From Agromyces badenianii (GTDB lineage Bacteria; Actinomycetota; Actinomycetes; Actinomycetales; Microbacteriaceae), in contig NZ_CP028913.1 of assembly GCF_003070885.1 (NCBI RefSeq), positions 62,001-126,000 of the forward strand: 64,000 bases of DNA, read 5' to 3'. The stretch's first letter is position 1. Each line of letters starts with the position of its first letter. The position numbers were made by a program, and so were the translations under genes. The notes below the pieces were generated by a model. The model did not search any database, was not told where the DNA came from, and saw nothing but the letters and a program-made list of their open reading frames with translations. Shown here piece by piece: positions 24,230 through 33,143 of the stretch.

Positions 24230-24257
24230 GCGGGCGGATGCCGCGGCATCCGCCCGC
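24230..24257. terminator. Perfect 28-bp palindrome, likely bidirectional terminator
   Basis: A perfect 28-bp palindrome (GCGGGCGGATGCCG and its reverse complement) lies between the convergent DHFR-like and oligopeptidase genes. No T-tract follows on either side, so it would be an actinobacterial stem-type terminator. Its core is the window's recurrent GGATGCCGCGGCATCC element. Confidence 0.6.
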
Positions 24258-24263
24258 CCTCGA

Positions 24264-26414
24264 TCACTCCCCGCTCGGGTGCGCTCCGGCCGCGTCGATG
24301 ACCCAGGCGTAGGCGAACGCCCGCTCGCGCCACGCCGAGTACCGCCCGGAGACGCCGCCGTGCCCGGCCGCCATCTCGATCTTCAGCAGCGGGTCGGCGC
24401 CGGCGTCGCGCAGCTTCGCGACCCACTTCGCGGGCTCGACGTAGAGCACGCGGGTGTCGTTGAGCGAGGTCACCGCGAGGATCGGCGGGTAGTGCCGGCC
24501 GCCGTGGGCGCCGTCGTGCACGTTCTCGATGGGGGAGTACGACTTCATGTAGAAGTAGACCTCCTCGTCGTCGAGCGGGTTGCCCCACTCGTCCCACTCG
24601 ATCACCGTGAGCGGCAGCGACGGGTCGAGGATCGAGGTCAGCGGGTCGACGAAGGGCACCTCGGCGAGGAACCCCGAGAAGTACTGCGGTGCGAGGTTCG
24701 CCACGGCGCCGATGAGGAGGCCGCCGGCGCTGCCGCCCTGCGCCACGAGCCGGTCGGCGGCGGTGATGTCTTGGTCGATGAGGTGCCGGGCGGCCGCGAC
24801 GAAGTCGGTGAAGGTGTTGCGCTTCTCGAGCTTCTTGCCGTGCTCGTACCAGAGCCGGCCCATCTCGCCGCCGCCGCGCACGTGCGCGACCGCGAAGACC
24901 ATGCCGCGATCGAGCAGCGACAGGCGCGGGATGCCGAAGCCGGGGTCGATCGAGTACTCGTACGAGCCGTAGCCGTAGAGCAGGGTCGGCGCGGGGGTGC
25001 CGAGGTCGACGAGGTCGTGCCGGTACACGAGGGAGATCGGCACGCGGGTGCCGTCGTCGGCGATCGCCCACTCGCGGCGCTGCGCGTACCTCGTGGCGTC
25101 GTAGTCGCCGAGCACGGCCTGGCGCTTGCGCAGCTTGCGCTCACCGGTGGCGACGACGACGTCGTACACGGTCGAGGGCGTCACGAAGCTCGTGTAGCCG
25201 ATGCGCAGCGTCGGCTGCGTCCAGTCGGGGTTGCCCGAGAGACCCACCGAGAAGAGCGCCTCGTCGAAGTCGAGTTCGTGCAGCGTGTCATCGGGGGTCG
25301 CGGTTTCGGGCAGGCCGCTCTCGGGCACCTTCGCGATCGCCACACGCGACAGCCCCTCGCGCCGGTACTCGACGGCGACGAAGTCGCGGAACCCGTCGAC
25401 TCCCTCGAGGCGCACGGCGGGATCGTGCGGCAGCAGCACCCGTCGCCGGCCCTGCGGGTCGGATGCCGCGACGCTCACGAGCTCGAAGTTGACGGCCCCG
25501 TCGTTGTGCACGATGAGGAGCCGGTCGATGCCGCCGGCCACGACGTGCTCGACGTCGTACTCCACTCCGTCTTTGCGCGGCCACACGACGGCGAACTCGC
25601 CGCTCGGATCCTCCGCGTCGAGCAGCCACGTCTCACTCGTGACGTTCGACCCGGCCTCGATGACGAGGAACCTGCGGCTGCGGGTGACGCCGACGCCGAG
25701 CCAGAAGCGCTCGTCGGGCTCGTGGAAGACCGAGACGTCGTCGGATGCCGCGGTGCCGACCTCGTGCCGCCAGATCGTGTCGGGCCGCCACGACTCGTCG
25801 ACCGTCGCGTAGAAGACGTGGCGGCCGCTCGGATCGAACGTGGCACCGCCGGCCGTGCCCTCGATGACGTCGTCGTATTCGCGGCCCGAGCCGTCGAGCG
25901 AGCGGAGCCGGAGCGTGTAGCGCTCGTCGCCCTCGACGTCGATCGCGTACAGCAGGGTCGAGCCGTCGGGCGTCACGTCGAAGCTGCCGAGCGAGTAGAA
26001 GTCGTGGCCGGCGGCCTCGGCGTTGTCGTCGAGCAGCACCTGCTCACCGGGCAGCGGCGAGCCGGAGTCATCCGTCACCGGGGGCTCCCAGTCGTCGGGC
26101 CCGGCGGCCGGAACCCGGCAGTGGATGCCGTACTGCTTGCCCTCGATCGTGCGAGTGAAGTACCACCAGTCGCCCTCGCGCGTGGGCACGCTGAGGTCGG
26201 TCTCCTTGGTGCGGGTCTTGACCTCCTCGAAGATCTGCTCCTGCAGGATCGCGAGGTGCTCGGTTCTCGCCTTCGTGTAGGCGTTCTCCTCGTGCAGGTG
26301 CGCGACGACGGCGGGGTCGTCTTTCTCGCGCAACCACTCGTAGTCGTCGACGACGACGTCGCCGTGGTGCGTGCGTTCGATGGGTCGCTTGTCGGTGTTC
26401 GGCGGAGTCAGCAC
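24264..26414 (-). CDS. ptrB: Oligopeptidase B / prolyl-oligopeptidase family S9A
   Basis: 716 residues, the usual length. An N-terminal beta-propeller (~1-430, opening with RPIERTHHGDVVVDDYEWLREKDDP) covers a C-terminal alpha/beta hydrolase domain. The latter has the nucleophile in QGGSAGGLL (~560), the Asp loop near TRVLYVEPAKW and His685 in AAGHGGVSG. It cleaves short peptides, probably after basic or proline residues, in the cytoplasm. The GTG start at 26414 lies 6 nt after TAGCGT, implying a leaderless mRNA. Confidence 0.92.
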   Translation of the reverse strand: MLTPPNTDKRPIERTHHGDVVVDDYEWLREKDDPAVVAHLHEENAYTKARTEHLAILQEQIFEEVKTRTKETDLSVPTREGDWWYFTRTIEGKQYGIHCRVPAAGPDDWEPPVTDDSGSPLPGEQVLLDDNAEAAGHDFYSLGSFDVTPDGSTLLYAIDVEGDERYTLRLRSLDGSGREYDDVIEGTAGGATFDPSGRHVFYATVDESWRPDTIWRHEVGTAASDDVSVFHEPDERFWLGVGVTRSRRFLVIEAGSNVTSETWLLDAEDPSGEFAVVWPRKDGVEYDVEHVVAGGIDRLLIVHNDGAVNFELVSVAASDPQGRRRVLLPHDPAVRLEGVDGFRDFVAVEYRREGLSRVAIAKVPESGLPETATPDDTLHELDFDEALFSVGLSGNPDWTQPTLRIGYTSFVTPSTVYDVVVATGERKLRKRQAVLGDYDATRYAQRREWAIADDGTRVPISLVYRHDLVDLGTPAPTLLYGYGSYEYSIDPGFGIPRLSLLDRGMVFAVAHVRGGGEMGRLWYEHGKKLEKRNTFTDFVAAARHLIDQDITAADRLVAQGGSAGGLLIGAVANLAPQYFSGFLAEVPFVDPLTSILDPSLPLTVIEWDEWGNPLDDEEVYFYMKSYSPIENVHDGAHGGRHYPPILAVTSLNDTRVLYVEPAKWVAKLRDAGADPLLKIEMAAGHGGVSGRYSAWRERAFAYAWVIDAAGAHPSGE

Positions 26415-26420
26415 GTTCCA

Positions 26421-26426
26421 ACGCTA
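26421..26426 (-). promoter_or_regulatory. -10 element TAGCGT (minus strand) of ptrB
   Basis: On the minus strand TAGCGT is followed by TGGAAC and GTG 26414. Confidence 0.45.
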
Positions 26427-26475
26427 CGCCCAACGTGCGAGTTGCGTCGGTGGCGTCATGTGACGGTCAGGGAAT

Positions 26476-26494
26476 GTAGGTGAGGCTACTCTTA
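26476..26494 (+). promoter_or_regulatory. DtxR/IdeR-like iron box before the A-T-acyltransferase gene
   Basis: GTAGGTGAGGCTACTCTTA agrees with the consensus TTAGGTTAGSCTAACCTAA at 14 of 19 positions by my alignment. A wider dyad AGGTGAG...CTTACCT also surrounds the site. It lies 30 nt before the start codon, in promoter position, so iron-bound IdeR would repress. Confidence 0.6.
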
Positions 26495-26524
26495 CCTGAG
26501 CTATCCACGACTTCCAGGAGTGCC

Positions 26525-29215
26525 ATGTCCGCGCGATCTTCCGAGACGACCCGTCTCAGGCTGCTGCGCGGACGTGCGAGCGACGACGCGCTCGTCGTCG
26601 GCGGCGTGCCGCTCACGTACGGCGAGATTCAGGCGCGGGTCGATGCGCGACGCGATGAACTCGGCTCGACGCGCCGACTCGTGATGATCGAGGGTGGCAA
26701 CGCGCTCGAGCCGGTCGTCACCTACCTCGCTGCGCTCGAGGGCGGGCACGTGGTGCTCTTCGTCGACGGCGACCCCGCGCGGTCGGCCGAACACCGGCGG
26801 GGGCTCATCGAGCGGTTCGATCCCGACATCGTCGCGACCGGTCCGAACGGGGCGGGCACCGCGGCATCCGTCGCCCCCTGGCACCTCGACGAGCGCCGCG
26901 AGGGCACGCGTCACGAGCTGCACCCCGAACTCGCGATGCTCGCGAGCACCTCGGGCTCGACCGGTTCGCCCAAACTCGTGCGGCTCTCGCGAGAGAACGT
27001 CGTGAGCAACGCCATCGCGATCGGCGACTCCCTCCAACTCGGACCGAGCGACCGCGCGATCACCACGCTGCCGCTGCATTACTGCTACGGACTCTCGGTC
27101 GTCAACAGCCATCTCGTGTCGGGTGCCGGTGTCGCGCTCACCGAGCGATCGGTCGTCGACGACGGCTTCTGGAACGAGTTCACGGCGTCGGCGGCGACCT
27201 CCTTCGCGGGCGTGCCCTACACGTTCGAGCTGCTCGAGGCGACGGGATTCGCCGGCCGCCACCTTCCGAACCTGCGCTACATCACGCAGGCAGGTGGACG
27301 CCTCGACCCCGAGCGGGTGCGCCGCTTCGCCCGGCTCGGCCGCGAGCGGCACTTCGACTTCATCGTGATGTACGGCCAGACCGAGGCCACCGCGCGCATG
27401 GCGTACCTGCCGCCGCACCTGGCCGAGGCGTCCGCCGGCGCGATCGGCATCCCGATCCCGGGCGGCCGGTTCACGATCGACGCACCCGCCGGCGAAGACG
27501 TGGGCGAGCTCGTCTACGGCGGGCCGAACGTGATGATGGGCTACGCCGAGCAGCCCGCCGACTTCGCCCTCGGCCGAGAGATCGAGGAGCTGCGCACCGG
27601 CGACCTCGCGCGCGTACGCGACGACGGGCTCTACGAGATCGTCGGCCGCAACAACCGTTTCGCGAAGATCTTCGGGCTGCGGCTCGACCTCGATCGCGTC
27701 GAGCGGCTCCTCGCCGACGAGGGCTCGAGTCACGCCGGGGGGCACGAGGTGAGGGCCGCCAGCTGCGACGAGCGTCTGCTGCTGTTCGTGCTCGCCGAGC
27801 GGTTCGCCGGGCCGGTGCGCGATCGCGCGGTGGCGTTGTTCGGGCTGCCGGCGCACGCGATCCGGGTGCACGCGGTCGCCGAGTTCCCGCGCACGTCGAG
27901 CGGCAAGCCCGACACCGGGGCGCTCCTGCGCCACGCGGCGCTGGCCGAGCAGCACGAGCAGCACAGCGCACCGGGTGGCGTCGCCGGGGCCACCGGCACC
28001 GACGCTCGCCGCACGCCCCTCGATGTCATCTTGGCCCTGTACGCCGAGGTGCTCGGGCGCCCGGACGCCACGCCCGAGGACTCGTTCGCCGGGCTCGGCG
28101 GCGACTCGCTGAGCTACGTCGAGGTCTCACTCCGGCTCGAACAGCTCGTCGGCGAACTGCCCCGCGGCTGGCCGAGCCTGTCGGTCGGGAAGCTCGCGGA
28201 CGTTGCGGCCGGTGCAGCTGCGGCCGGTGCGGGTGCGACGGTTGCGCCAGGTGCGACGGGTGCAGGTGCGACGGGTTCGCGCTCACTCGACGCGCCCCGC
28301 CGCCGTCGACGGATGCCGCGGATCGAGACCCCCGCACTGCTTCGTGCCATCGCCATCGTGCTGATCGTCGGCACGCACGCGAACCTCTTCTTCGTGCAGG
28401 GCGGAGCCCACCTGCTGCTCGCGGTCGCCGGCTACAACCTCGCGCGCTTCCAGCTCGCCGACGCGCCCGGCCGACGGCGTGTGGCGGGGCTGCTCAAGAG
28501 CACCGCCCAGGTGGTCGTGCCCGCCGCCCTCTGGATCGGTGCGGTCGGCCTCGTCACGGGCGGCTACCGGCCGACCACGGCGCTGTTCGTGAACAACTTC
28601 CTCGGCGACGAATCGTGGAATCGACAGTGGCAGTTCTGGTTCCTCGAGGCGATCGTGTGGACGATGGTGGCACTCGCCGCGGTGTTCGCCGTGCCGAGGG
28701 TCGATCGGCTGGAGCGGCGGCATCCCTTCGCCTTCGCTCTCGGCGTGCTCGGCGTGGCGCTTGCGGCGCGTCTGCTCCTCACCGGCGGCGTCGAGGCTGA
28801 GGGCATACCGGCGTACATGACGCTCGGCGTCGTGTGGTGCATCGCTCTCGGATGGCTCGTGGCGCGGTCGTCGACCCTCGCCCAGCGGCTCACGGCCTCG
28901 GCGTTGACGCTCGTCACGGTGCCCGGGTTCTTCGGCGAGCCGGGCCGCGAGGCGATCGTCGTCGCCGGCGTGCTCGTGCTGCTGTGGCTGCCCGCCGTGC
29001 CGGTGCCGCGGCTGCTCGTGCCGGTGATCGGCCTGCTCGCCGGCGCTTCGATGTTCATCTACCTGACGCACTGGCAGGTGTACCCGCCGCTCGAGTACCA
29101 CGTGCCCTGGCTCGCGACACTGCTGTCGCTCGTCATCGGGGTGCTCGTGTGGAAGGCGTACTCATTCGTCGTCGCGCGCGGCGCGGCGGTTCTCGCACGG
29201 CGGCGGCGGCGCTGA
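26525..29215 (+). CDS. Adenylation - carrier - membrane acyltransferase fusion, iron-box controlled
   Basis: 896 residues from ATG 26525 with AGGAG upstream; the longer frame starts inside the iron box. Residues ~1-480 are an AMP-forming adenylation domain (ASTSGSTGSPKLVRLS ~139, VMYGQTEATARM, GDLARVRDDGLYEIVGRNNRFAKIFGLRLDLDRVE). Residues ~495-575 are a carrier domain with the phosphopantetheine site GGDSL (Ser528). After an Ala/Gly linker, residues ~597-890 are a ten-segment acyltransferase-3 membrane domain (LLRAIAIVLIVGTH, FIYLTHWQVYPP). There is no condensation domain. The layout suggests activation of an acid, loading on the carrier and transfer at the membrane, as DltA/DltC/DltB do with separate proteins. 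The substrate is unknown; the iron box points to a siderophore or envelope change under iron limitation. Confidence 0.8.
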   Translation: MSARSSETTRLRLLRGRASDDALVVGGVPLTYGEIQARVDARRDELGSTRRLVMIEGGNALEPVVTYLAALEGGHVVLFVDGDPARSAEHRRGLIERFDPDIVATGPNGAGTAASVAPWHLDERREGTRHELHPELAMLASTSGSTGSPKLVRLSRENVVSNAIAIGDSLQLGPSDRAITTLPLHYCYGLSVVNSHLVSGAGVALTERSVVDDGFWNEFTASAATSFAGVPYTFELLEATGFAGRHLPNLRYITQAGGRLDPERVRRFARLGRERHFDFIVMYGQTEATARMAYLPPHLAEASAGAIGIPIPGGRFTIDAPAGEDVGELVYGGPNVMMGYAEQPADFALGREIEELRTGDLARVRDDGLYEIVGRNNRFAKIFGLRLDLDRVERLLADEGSSHAGGHEVRAASCDERLLLFVLAERFAGPVRDRAVALFGLPAHAIRVHAVAEFPRTSSGKPDTGALLRHAALAEQHEQHSAPGGVAGATGTDARRTPLDVILALYAEVLGRPDATPEDSFAGLGGDSLSYVEVSLRLEQLVGELPRGWPSLSVGKLADVAAGAAAAGAGATVAPGATGAGATGSRSLDAPRRRRRMPRIETPALLRAIAIVLIVGTHANLFFVQGGAHLLLAVAGYNLARFQLADAPGRRRVAGLLKSTAQVVVPAALWIGAVGLVTGGYRPTTALFVNNFLGDESWNRQWQFWFLEAIVWTMVALAAVFAVPRVDRLERRHPFAFALGVLGVALAARLLLTGGVEAEGIPAYMTLGVVWCIALGWLVARSSTLAQRLTASALTLVTVPGFFGEPGREAIVVAGVLVLLWLPAVPVPRLLVPVIGLLAGASMFIYLTHWQVYPPLEYHVPWLATLLSLVIGVLVWKAYSFVVARGAAVLARRRRR

Positions 29216-29231
29216 AGGCACCCCGCCCCGC

Positions 29232-29251
29232 GCTGCGCCGCTCTGCGCAGC
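29232..29251. terminator. Candidate terminator hairpin between convergent genes
   Basis: GCTGCGC (29232-29238) pairs with GCGCAGC (29245-29251) around a 6-nt loop. It lies in the 46-bp gap where the acyltransferase gene and the ferric ABC operon end. No T-tract. Confidence 0.4.
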
Positions 29252-29261
29252 TCAGCTCAGC

Positions 29262-30371
29262 TCACGCCCCGACCGGGTGCGGCGCCTCGTCGCCGACGCG
29301 GTCGAGCTCGAGGGGCTCGTCGGCCGGGTAGAAGACGGCTCCGCCGTCGACGCGCACCGCGACGCGCGACCCGGGCCGCAGTCCGTTGAGCTGGTGCAGG
29401 GGCACGCGCACGTCGATGAGCACGGGGTCGGTGTCGCCCGCGAGCAGCGAGACCTCGGCGATCGGTCCCATGGGGCGCACCTCGCGCACGAGGGCGTTCA
29501 GCTCCGCGGCATCCGCGCTGGTGCTCAGGTCGATCTGCGCGGGACGCACCATCGCGAACCCCACGACCGCCCCGTTGCTGCGGTCGTGGCGCAGTGGAAT
29601 GCGGCCGATCGCGCAGTCGACGCATCCGTCGCCCGGGCTCGCGGGCAGCAGCACGGCCGGGCCGAGGAAGGCGGCGATCTCGGCGGTCTCGGGGTCGTCG
29701 AACACGGCGTCGGGGGCGCCGGCCTGGGCGAGGCGGCCGTCGACCATCACGCCGATGGCGTGGCCGAACGAGAGCGCCTCGTCTTGGTCGTGCGTGACGA
29801 GCACCGCGGTGATGCCGCTGCGTTCGAGCGCGTCGATGACGGCACGGCGGGTCTGCTCGCGCAGCCCCGTGTCGAGCGCGCTGAACGGCTCGTCGAGCAG
29901 GATGATGCCGGGCCGCGGCGCGAGGGCGCGGGCGAGGGCGACACGCTGCTGCTGCCCGCCCGAGAGCTGGTGGGGATAGCGGTCGGCAAGGTCGGGGCTG
30001 AGTGCTGAGAGCTCCATGACCTCGCGCACGCGGGCGTCGCGGGTGCGGCCGCGGCCGCGCGGGAGGCCGAACGCGATGTTGCCCGCGACGGTGAGATGGG
30101 GGAACAGTGCACCGTCTTGCGCGACGTACCCGATGTCGCGCCGATGCGCAGGCACTGACGTGCCCGGCGCCGCGAGCGTGCGGTCGCCGAGCCGGATGCT
30201 GCCGGCATCGGGCTGCTCGAAGCCCGCGATGAGCCGCAGCAGCGTGCTCTTGCCACTTCCGGATGCGCCGACGATCGCCGTGCGCGACCCCTGGGGCACG
30301 GCGAGCGAGACGCCCTCGAGCACGGGGGTGCGGCCGAACGACTTCGAGACGCCGGAGACGGTGAGCATCAT
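29262..30371 (-). CDS. Ferric iron ABC importer, ATP-binding subunit (FbpC-like)
   Basis: 369 residues from ATG 30371. Walker A GASGSGKST (35-43), signature LSGGQQQRVALARAL, Walker B IILLDEPFSALD and switch His in VTHDQDEAL are all intact. A C-terminal TOBE-like domain (~250-369) is usual for FbpC/PotA-type importers. It powers uptake through the permease encoded immediately upstream, with which it shares a 4-nt ATGA overlap. It is the last gene of the ABC operon at 29262-32997. Confidence 0.92.
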   Translation of the reverse strand: MMLTVSGVSKSFGRTPVLEGVSLAVPQGSRTAIVGASGSGKSTLLRLIAGFEQPDAGSIRLGDRTLAAPGTSVPAHRRDIGYVAQDGALFPHLTVAGNIAFGLPRGRGRTRDARVREVMELSALSPDLADRYPHQLSGGQQQRVALARALAPRPGIILLDEPFSALDTGLREQTRRAVIDALERSGITAVLVTHDQDEALSFGHAIGVMVDGRLAQAGAPDAVFDDPETAEIAAFLGPAVLLPASPGDGCVDCAIGRIPLRHDRSNGAVVGFAMVRPAQIDLSTSADAAELNALVREVRPMGPIAEVSLLAGDTDPVLIDVRVPLHQLNGLRPGSRVAVRVDGGAVFYPADEPLELDRVGDEAPHPVGA

Positions 30372-31894
30372 CGGGCGCGACCTCCTCGCGTCTGTGCGAA
30401 CATGAGCGCCACGGCGGGCACCGAGAGCAGGATCAGCAGCAGCGCGTACGGCGCGGCCCCCGGGTAGTCGATGGCCGACGCGGCCGACCAGAACTGGGTC
30501 GCGAGCGTGCGGGTGCCCGTTGGAGCGAGCAGCAGCGTGGCGGTCAGTTCGTTCGCCGCGCCGAGCGCGACGAGCGCCCCGCCGGCGGCGACGGCCGGGA
30601 GCAGCAGCGGGGCGGTGACGCGCAGCCGGGCCACGATCGGCGCCGATCCGAGCGAGCGCGCCGCCTCTTCGAGCGACTCGGGCACCTGGGCGATGCCGGC
30701 CCGCAGCGAGACGAGCGCGCGCGGCAGGAAGATCACGACGTACGCGGCCATCACTGTGGCAGCGGTCTGGTAGAGCGCAGGCACGAAGCGCAGCGTCACC
30801 GTGACGAGCGCGAGCGCGACGATGATCGCCGGCAGGCTGCTCGCCACGTAGTACGGCGCCTCGAGGCTGCGACTGAGCCGCCCCGGGAACCGCGCCGACA
30901 ACCACCCGACCGGCAGCGCCACGAGCAGCGCACCGACGGCCCCACCGGTCGCGAGCAGCACGGTCTGCACGATGGCGGCGGGCATCGCTTCGAAGGCCGA
31001 GGGGTCGGATGCCGCGAGCCACCGCACCACGTTCACGAGCGGCACGACCGTGGCCGCCGCGCCCAGCACGACGAGCGCGGCGATCGCGAGCGGTGTCGCT
31101 CGGCCGAGCCGCGCGGGCACGGCAGGGTGCGGACTCCCGGTGCCGACCCGCGCATACCGCGCGCGCCCGCGCGCGCCGGCCTCGATCACGAGGAGCACGA
31201 GGCAGAGGGTGGCGAGCACCACGCCGAGCGCCGCGGCGGATGACCCGGCGAACGTCGACTGGTAGGCGACCACGATCGCCGTGGTGAACGTGTCGAACCG
31301 GATGAATGCGAACGCGCCGTACTCGGCGAGCAGATGCAGGGCGACGACCAGTCCGCCGCCGAGGATGGCGAGGCGCAGCTGCGGCAGGATGACGCGGCCG
31401 AACACCGCCCACGAACTCTGTCCGAGCGACCGGGCCGACTCCTCGAGCGCCGGGTCGAGACCGCGCAGCGTGGCCAGCGCGGGGAGGTAGACGAGGGGGG
31501 AGTAGGCGAGGGTCGCGACGAGCAGCCCGCCGGCGAGCCCGTTGATCGACGGGATCGCGCTCGCCCAGCCGTAGCTGCTCACGAACGCCGGAATGGCGAG
31601 CGGCGCGACGAGCAGCACCGCGAAGAACCGACGACCGGGCAGGTCGGTGCGCTCGACGAGCCAGGCGCCGCCGACACCGAGCACGATCGTCGCCGGCACG
31701 CCCAGCACGAGCAGCAGCACGGTGTTCACGAGCAGCTCGCCGACTCGCGGACGGAAGATCAGCGGCGCGAGCTCCGCCCAGCCGATCTCGACCGCCGTGG
31801 CGACGACGTAGCCGACCGGCACGAGCATGGCGACGGCGAGCACGGCGACGAGCGCGAGGAGCGTCGCCGACGGCGTGCGACCGTCGCCGGTCAC
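30368..31894 (-). CDS. Ferric iron ABC importer, double permease (FbpB-like)
   Basis: 508 residues from GTG 31894. This is the first start codon after the lipoprotein gene that precedes the first membrane segment; none closer is available. There are about twelve membrane segments in two homologous halves, each with the inner-membrane EAA loop (LEESARSLGQSSWAVFGRVILPQL and LEEAARSLGSAPIVARLRVTAPLL) that contacts the ATPase. The FbpB/SfuB fusion of two permease units is typical for Fe(III) systems. The translation start is the least certain part. Confidence 0.88.
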   Translation of the reverse strand: MTGDGRTPSATLLALVAVLAVAMLVPVGYVVATAVEIGWAELAPLIFRPRVGELLVNTVLLLVLGVPATIVLGVGGAWLVERTDLPGRRFFAVLLVAPLAIPAFVSSYGWASAIPSINGLAGGLLVATLAYSPLVYLPALATLRGLDPALEESARSLGQSSWAVFGRVILPQLRLAILGGGLVVALHLLAEYGAFAFIRFDTFTTAIVVAYQSTFAGSSAAALGVVLATLCLVLLVIEAGARGRARYARVGTGSPHPAVPARLGRATPLAIAALVVLGAAATVVPLVNVVRWLAASDPSAFEAMPAAIVQTVLLATGGAVGALLVALPVGWLSARFPGRLSRSLEAPYYVASSLPAIIVALALVTVTLRFVPALYQTAATVMAAYVVIFLPRALVSLRAGIAQVPESLEEAARSLGSAPIVARLRVTAPLLLPAVAAGGALVALGAANELTATLLLAPTGTRTLATQFWSAASAIDYPGAAPYALLLILLSVPAVALMFAQTRGGRAR

Positions 31895-31953
31895 CGCCCG
31901 GCCCGCGTCGCGGGTCGGCGCCGTTCGGCTCTCAGCCGGTGTCGCCGTGAAGG

Positions 31954-32997
31954 TCAGAGCAGCCCCGCCTCCGTCATGAGGTCGATGACCTCGGGGCCGT
32001 TGAGCGTCGACGGGTCGACGGCCGGGGCGTCGAGGGTGTCGAGGGCGGGCAGCGGCGGCTTCGCCGGGACATCGCCGATGACCGGGTACTCGAAGCTGTA
32101 GCCCTCGCCGAGGATCGTCTGGCCCTGCACGCCGGCGAGGAAGGCGAGGAACTGCTGCGCCTCTTCCTTGTGGGCGCTCGATTTCAGCACGCCGCCGCCG
32201 GAGACGCTCACGAAGGCGCCCGGGTCCTGGTTGCCGAAGTAGTGCAGCTCGGTGTTCGCGCTGTTCTCCTCGGTGCCGTCCTGGTCGCGGTACCAGTAGT
32301 AGTGGTAGATCACGCCTCCCGGAACCTCGCCGGCGTTCACGGCCTTCATGGTCGCGATGTTGTTCTGGTAGATCGTGGCGTTGCTCTTCATGCCCGCCAG
32401 CCAGTCGGCAGCGGCATCGGCGCCCGTGAGTTCGACGATCGCCGAGACGATGGCCTGGAAGTCCGCGCCGCCGGGCGCCCCACCCCAGCGGCCCTTCCAC
32501 GAGGCGTCCGCGAGGTCGAGGATCGAGGCCGGAAGCTCCGACTCGTCGAGCAGCTCGGGGTTGTAGACGAACACCGTCGAGCGCGCGGCGATGCCGGTCC
32601 ACAGGCCGCTCGACGGGCGGTACTCCTCGGGCACGAGGTCGAGCGTCGCCTGGTCGACGGGCGCGAGCAGGCCGGCGTTCTCGACGAGCGAGATCGCGGG
32701 CGAGTTCTCGGTGAGGAACACGTCGGCTCGAGAGGCCTCACCCTCTTCGACGAGCTGGTTGCCGAGTTCGCTGTCGTTGCCGTGGCGCACGACCACCTCG
32801 ATGCCGGTCTCCTCGGTGAAGGCCGCGACCCATTCCTCGGTGAGCTGCTCGTGCTGGGCGTTGTAGACGACGAGCGCGTCGTCGGAGGCCTCGGCCTCGG
32901 AGCCGCCGTCGACGGCGCCGCCCGCCGCGCAGCCGCTGAGCACCATCGCCGCGAGTGCGACGGGCGCGAGGGTCAGGAGGAATCGACGAGGGGTCAT
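31954..32997 (-). CDS. Ferric iron ABC importer, substrate-binding lipoprotein (FbpA-like)
   Basis: 347 residues. A lipoprotein signal ends in LSGC (Cys23), followed by a Gly/Glu linker. The mature part has the FbpA-class fold, with DALVVYNAQHEQLTEEWVAAF at the front and VIYHYYWYRDQDG around residue 220, where FbpA proteins use adjacent tyrosines to hold Fe(III). It captures iron at the outer face of the membrane. It is the first gene of its operon, divergent from efeU, with an iron box in between. Confidence 0.92.
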   Translation of the reverse strand: MTPRRFLLTLAPVALAAMVLSGCAAGGAVDGGSEAEASDDALVVYNAQHEQLTEEWVAAFTEETGIEVVVRHGNDSELGNQLVEEGEASRADVFLTENSPAISLVENAGLLAPVDQATLDLVPEEYRPSSGLWTGIAARSTVFVYNPELLDESELPASILDLADASWKGRWGGAPGGADFQAIVSAIVELTGADAAADWLAGMKSNATIYQNNIATMKAVNAGEVPGGVIYHYYWYRDQDGTEENSANTELHYFGNQDPGAFVSVSGGGVLKSSAHKEEAQQFLAFLAGVQGQTILGEGYSFEYPVIGDVPAKPPLPALDTLDAPAVDPSTLNGPEVIDLMTEAGLL

Positions 32998-33023
32998 GAG
33001 GCTCTCTCGGAATCGCTAGCAGG

Positions 33024-33042
33024 AAAGGCTAGCCTAACCCGG
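33024..33042 (-). promoter_or_regulatory. DtxR/IdeR-like iron box for the ferric ABC operon
   Basis: Read on the minus strand the site is CCGGGTTAGGCTAGCCTTT, matching the consensus at 13 of 19 positions with an intact GGTTAGGCTA core. It lies 27 nt upstream of the lipoprotein start codon. Confidence 0.6.
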
Positions 33043-33094
33043 CGCAGCCGGGATGACGTTCTGCGTCGGCCGACCGCAGTGCGACGCTCCGAAA

Positions 33095-33113
33095 TTAGGT
33101 TAGCCTTAGCTCA
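33095..33113 (+). promoter_or_regulatory. DtxR/IdeR-like iron box for efeUOB
   Basis: TTAGGTTAGCCTTAGCTCA matches TTAGGTTAGSCTAACCTAA at 16 of 19 positions, with the left half perfect. It lies 30 nt upstream of the efeU start and is the best iron box in the window. Confidence 0.75.
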
Positions 33114-33143
33114 ATCCCACTCGTTCGCATCCAGGAGACGCGT

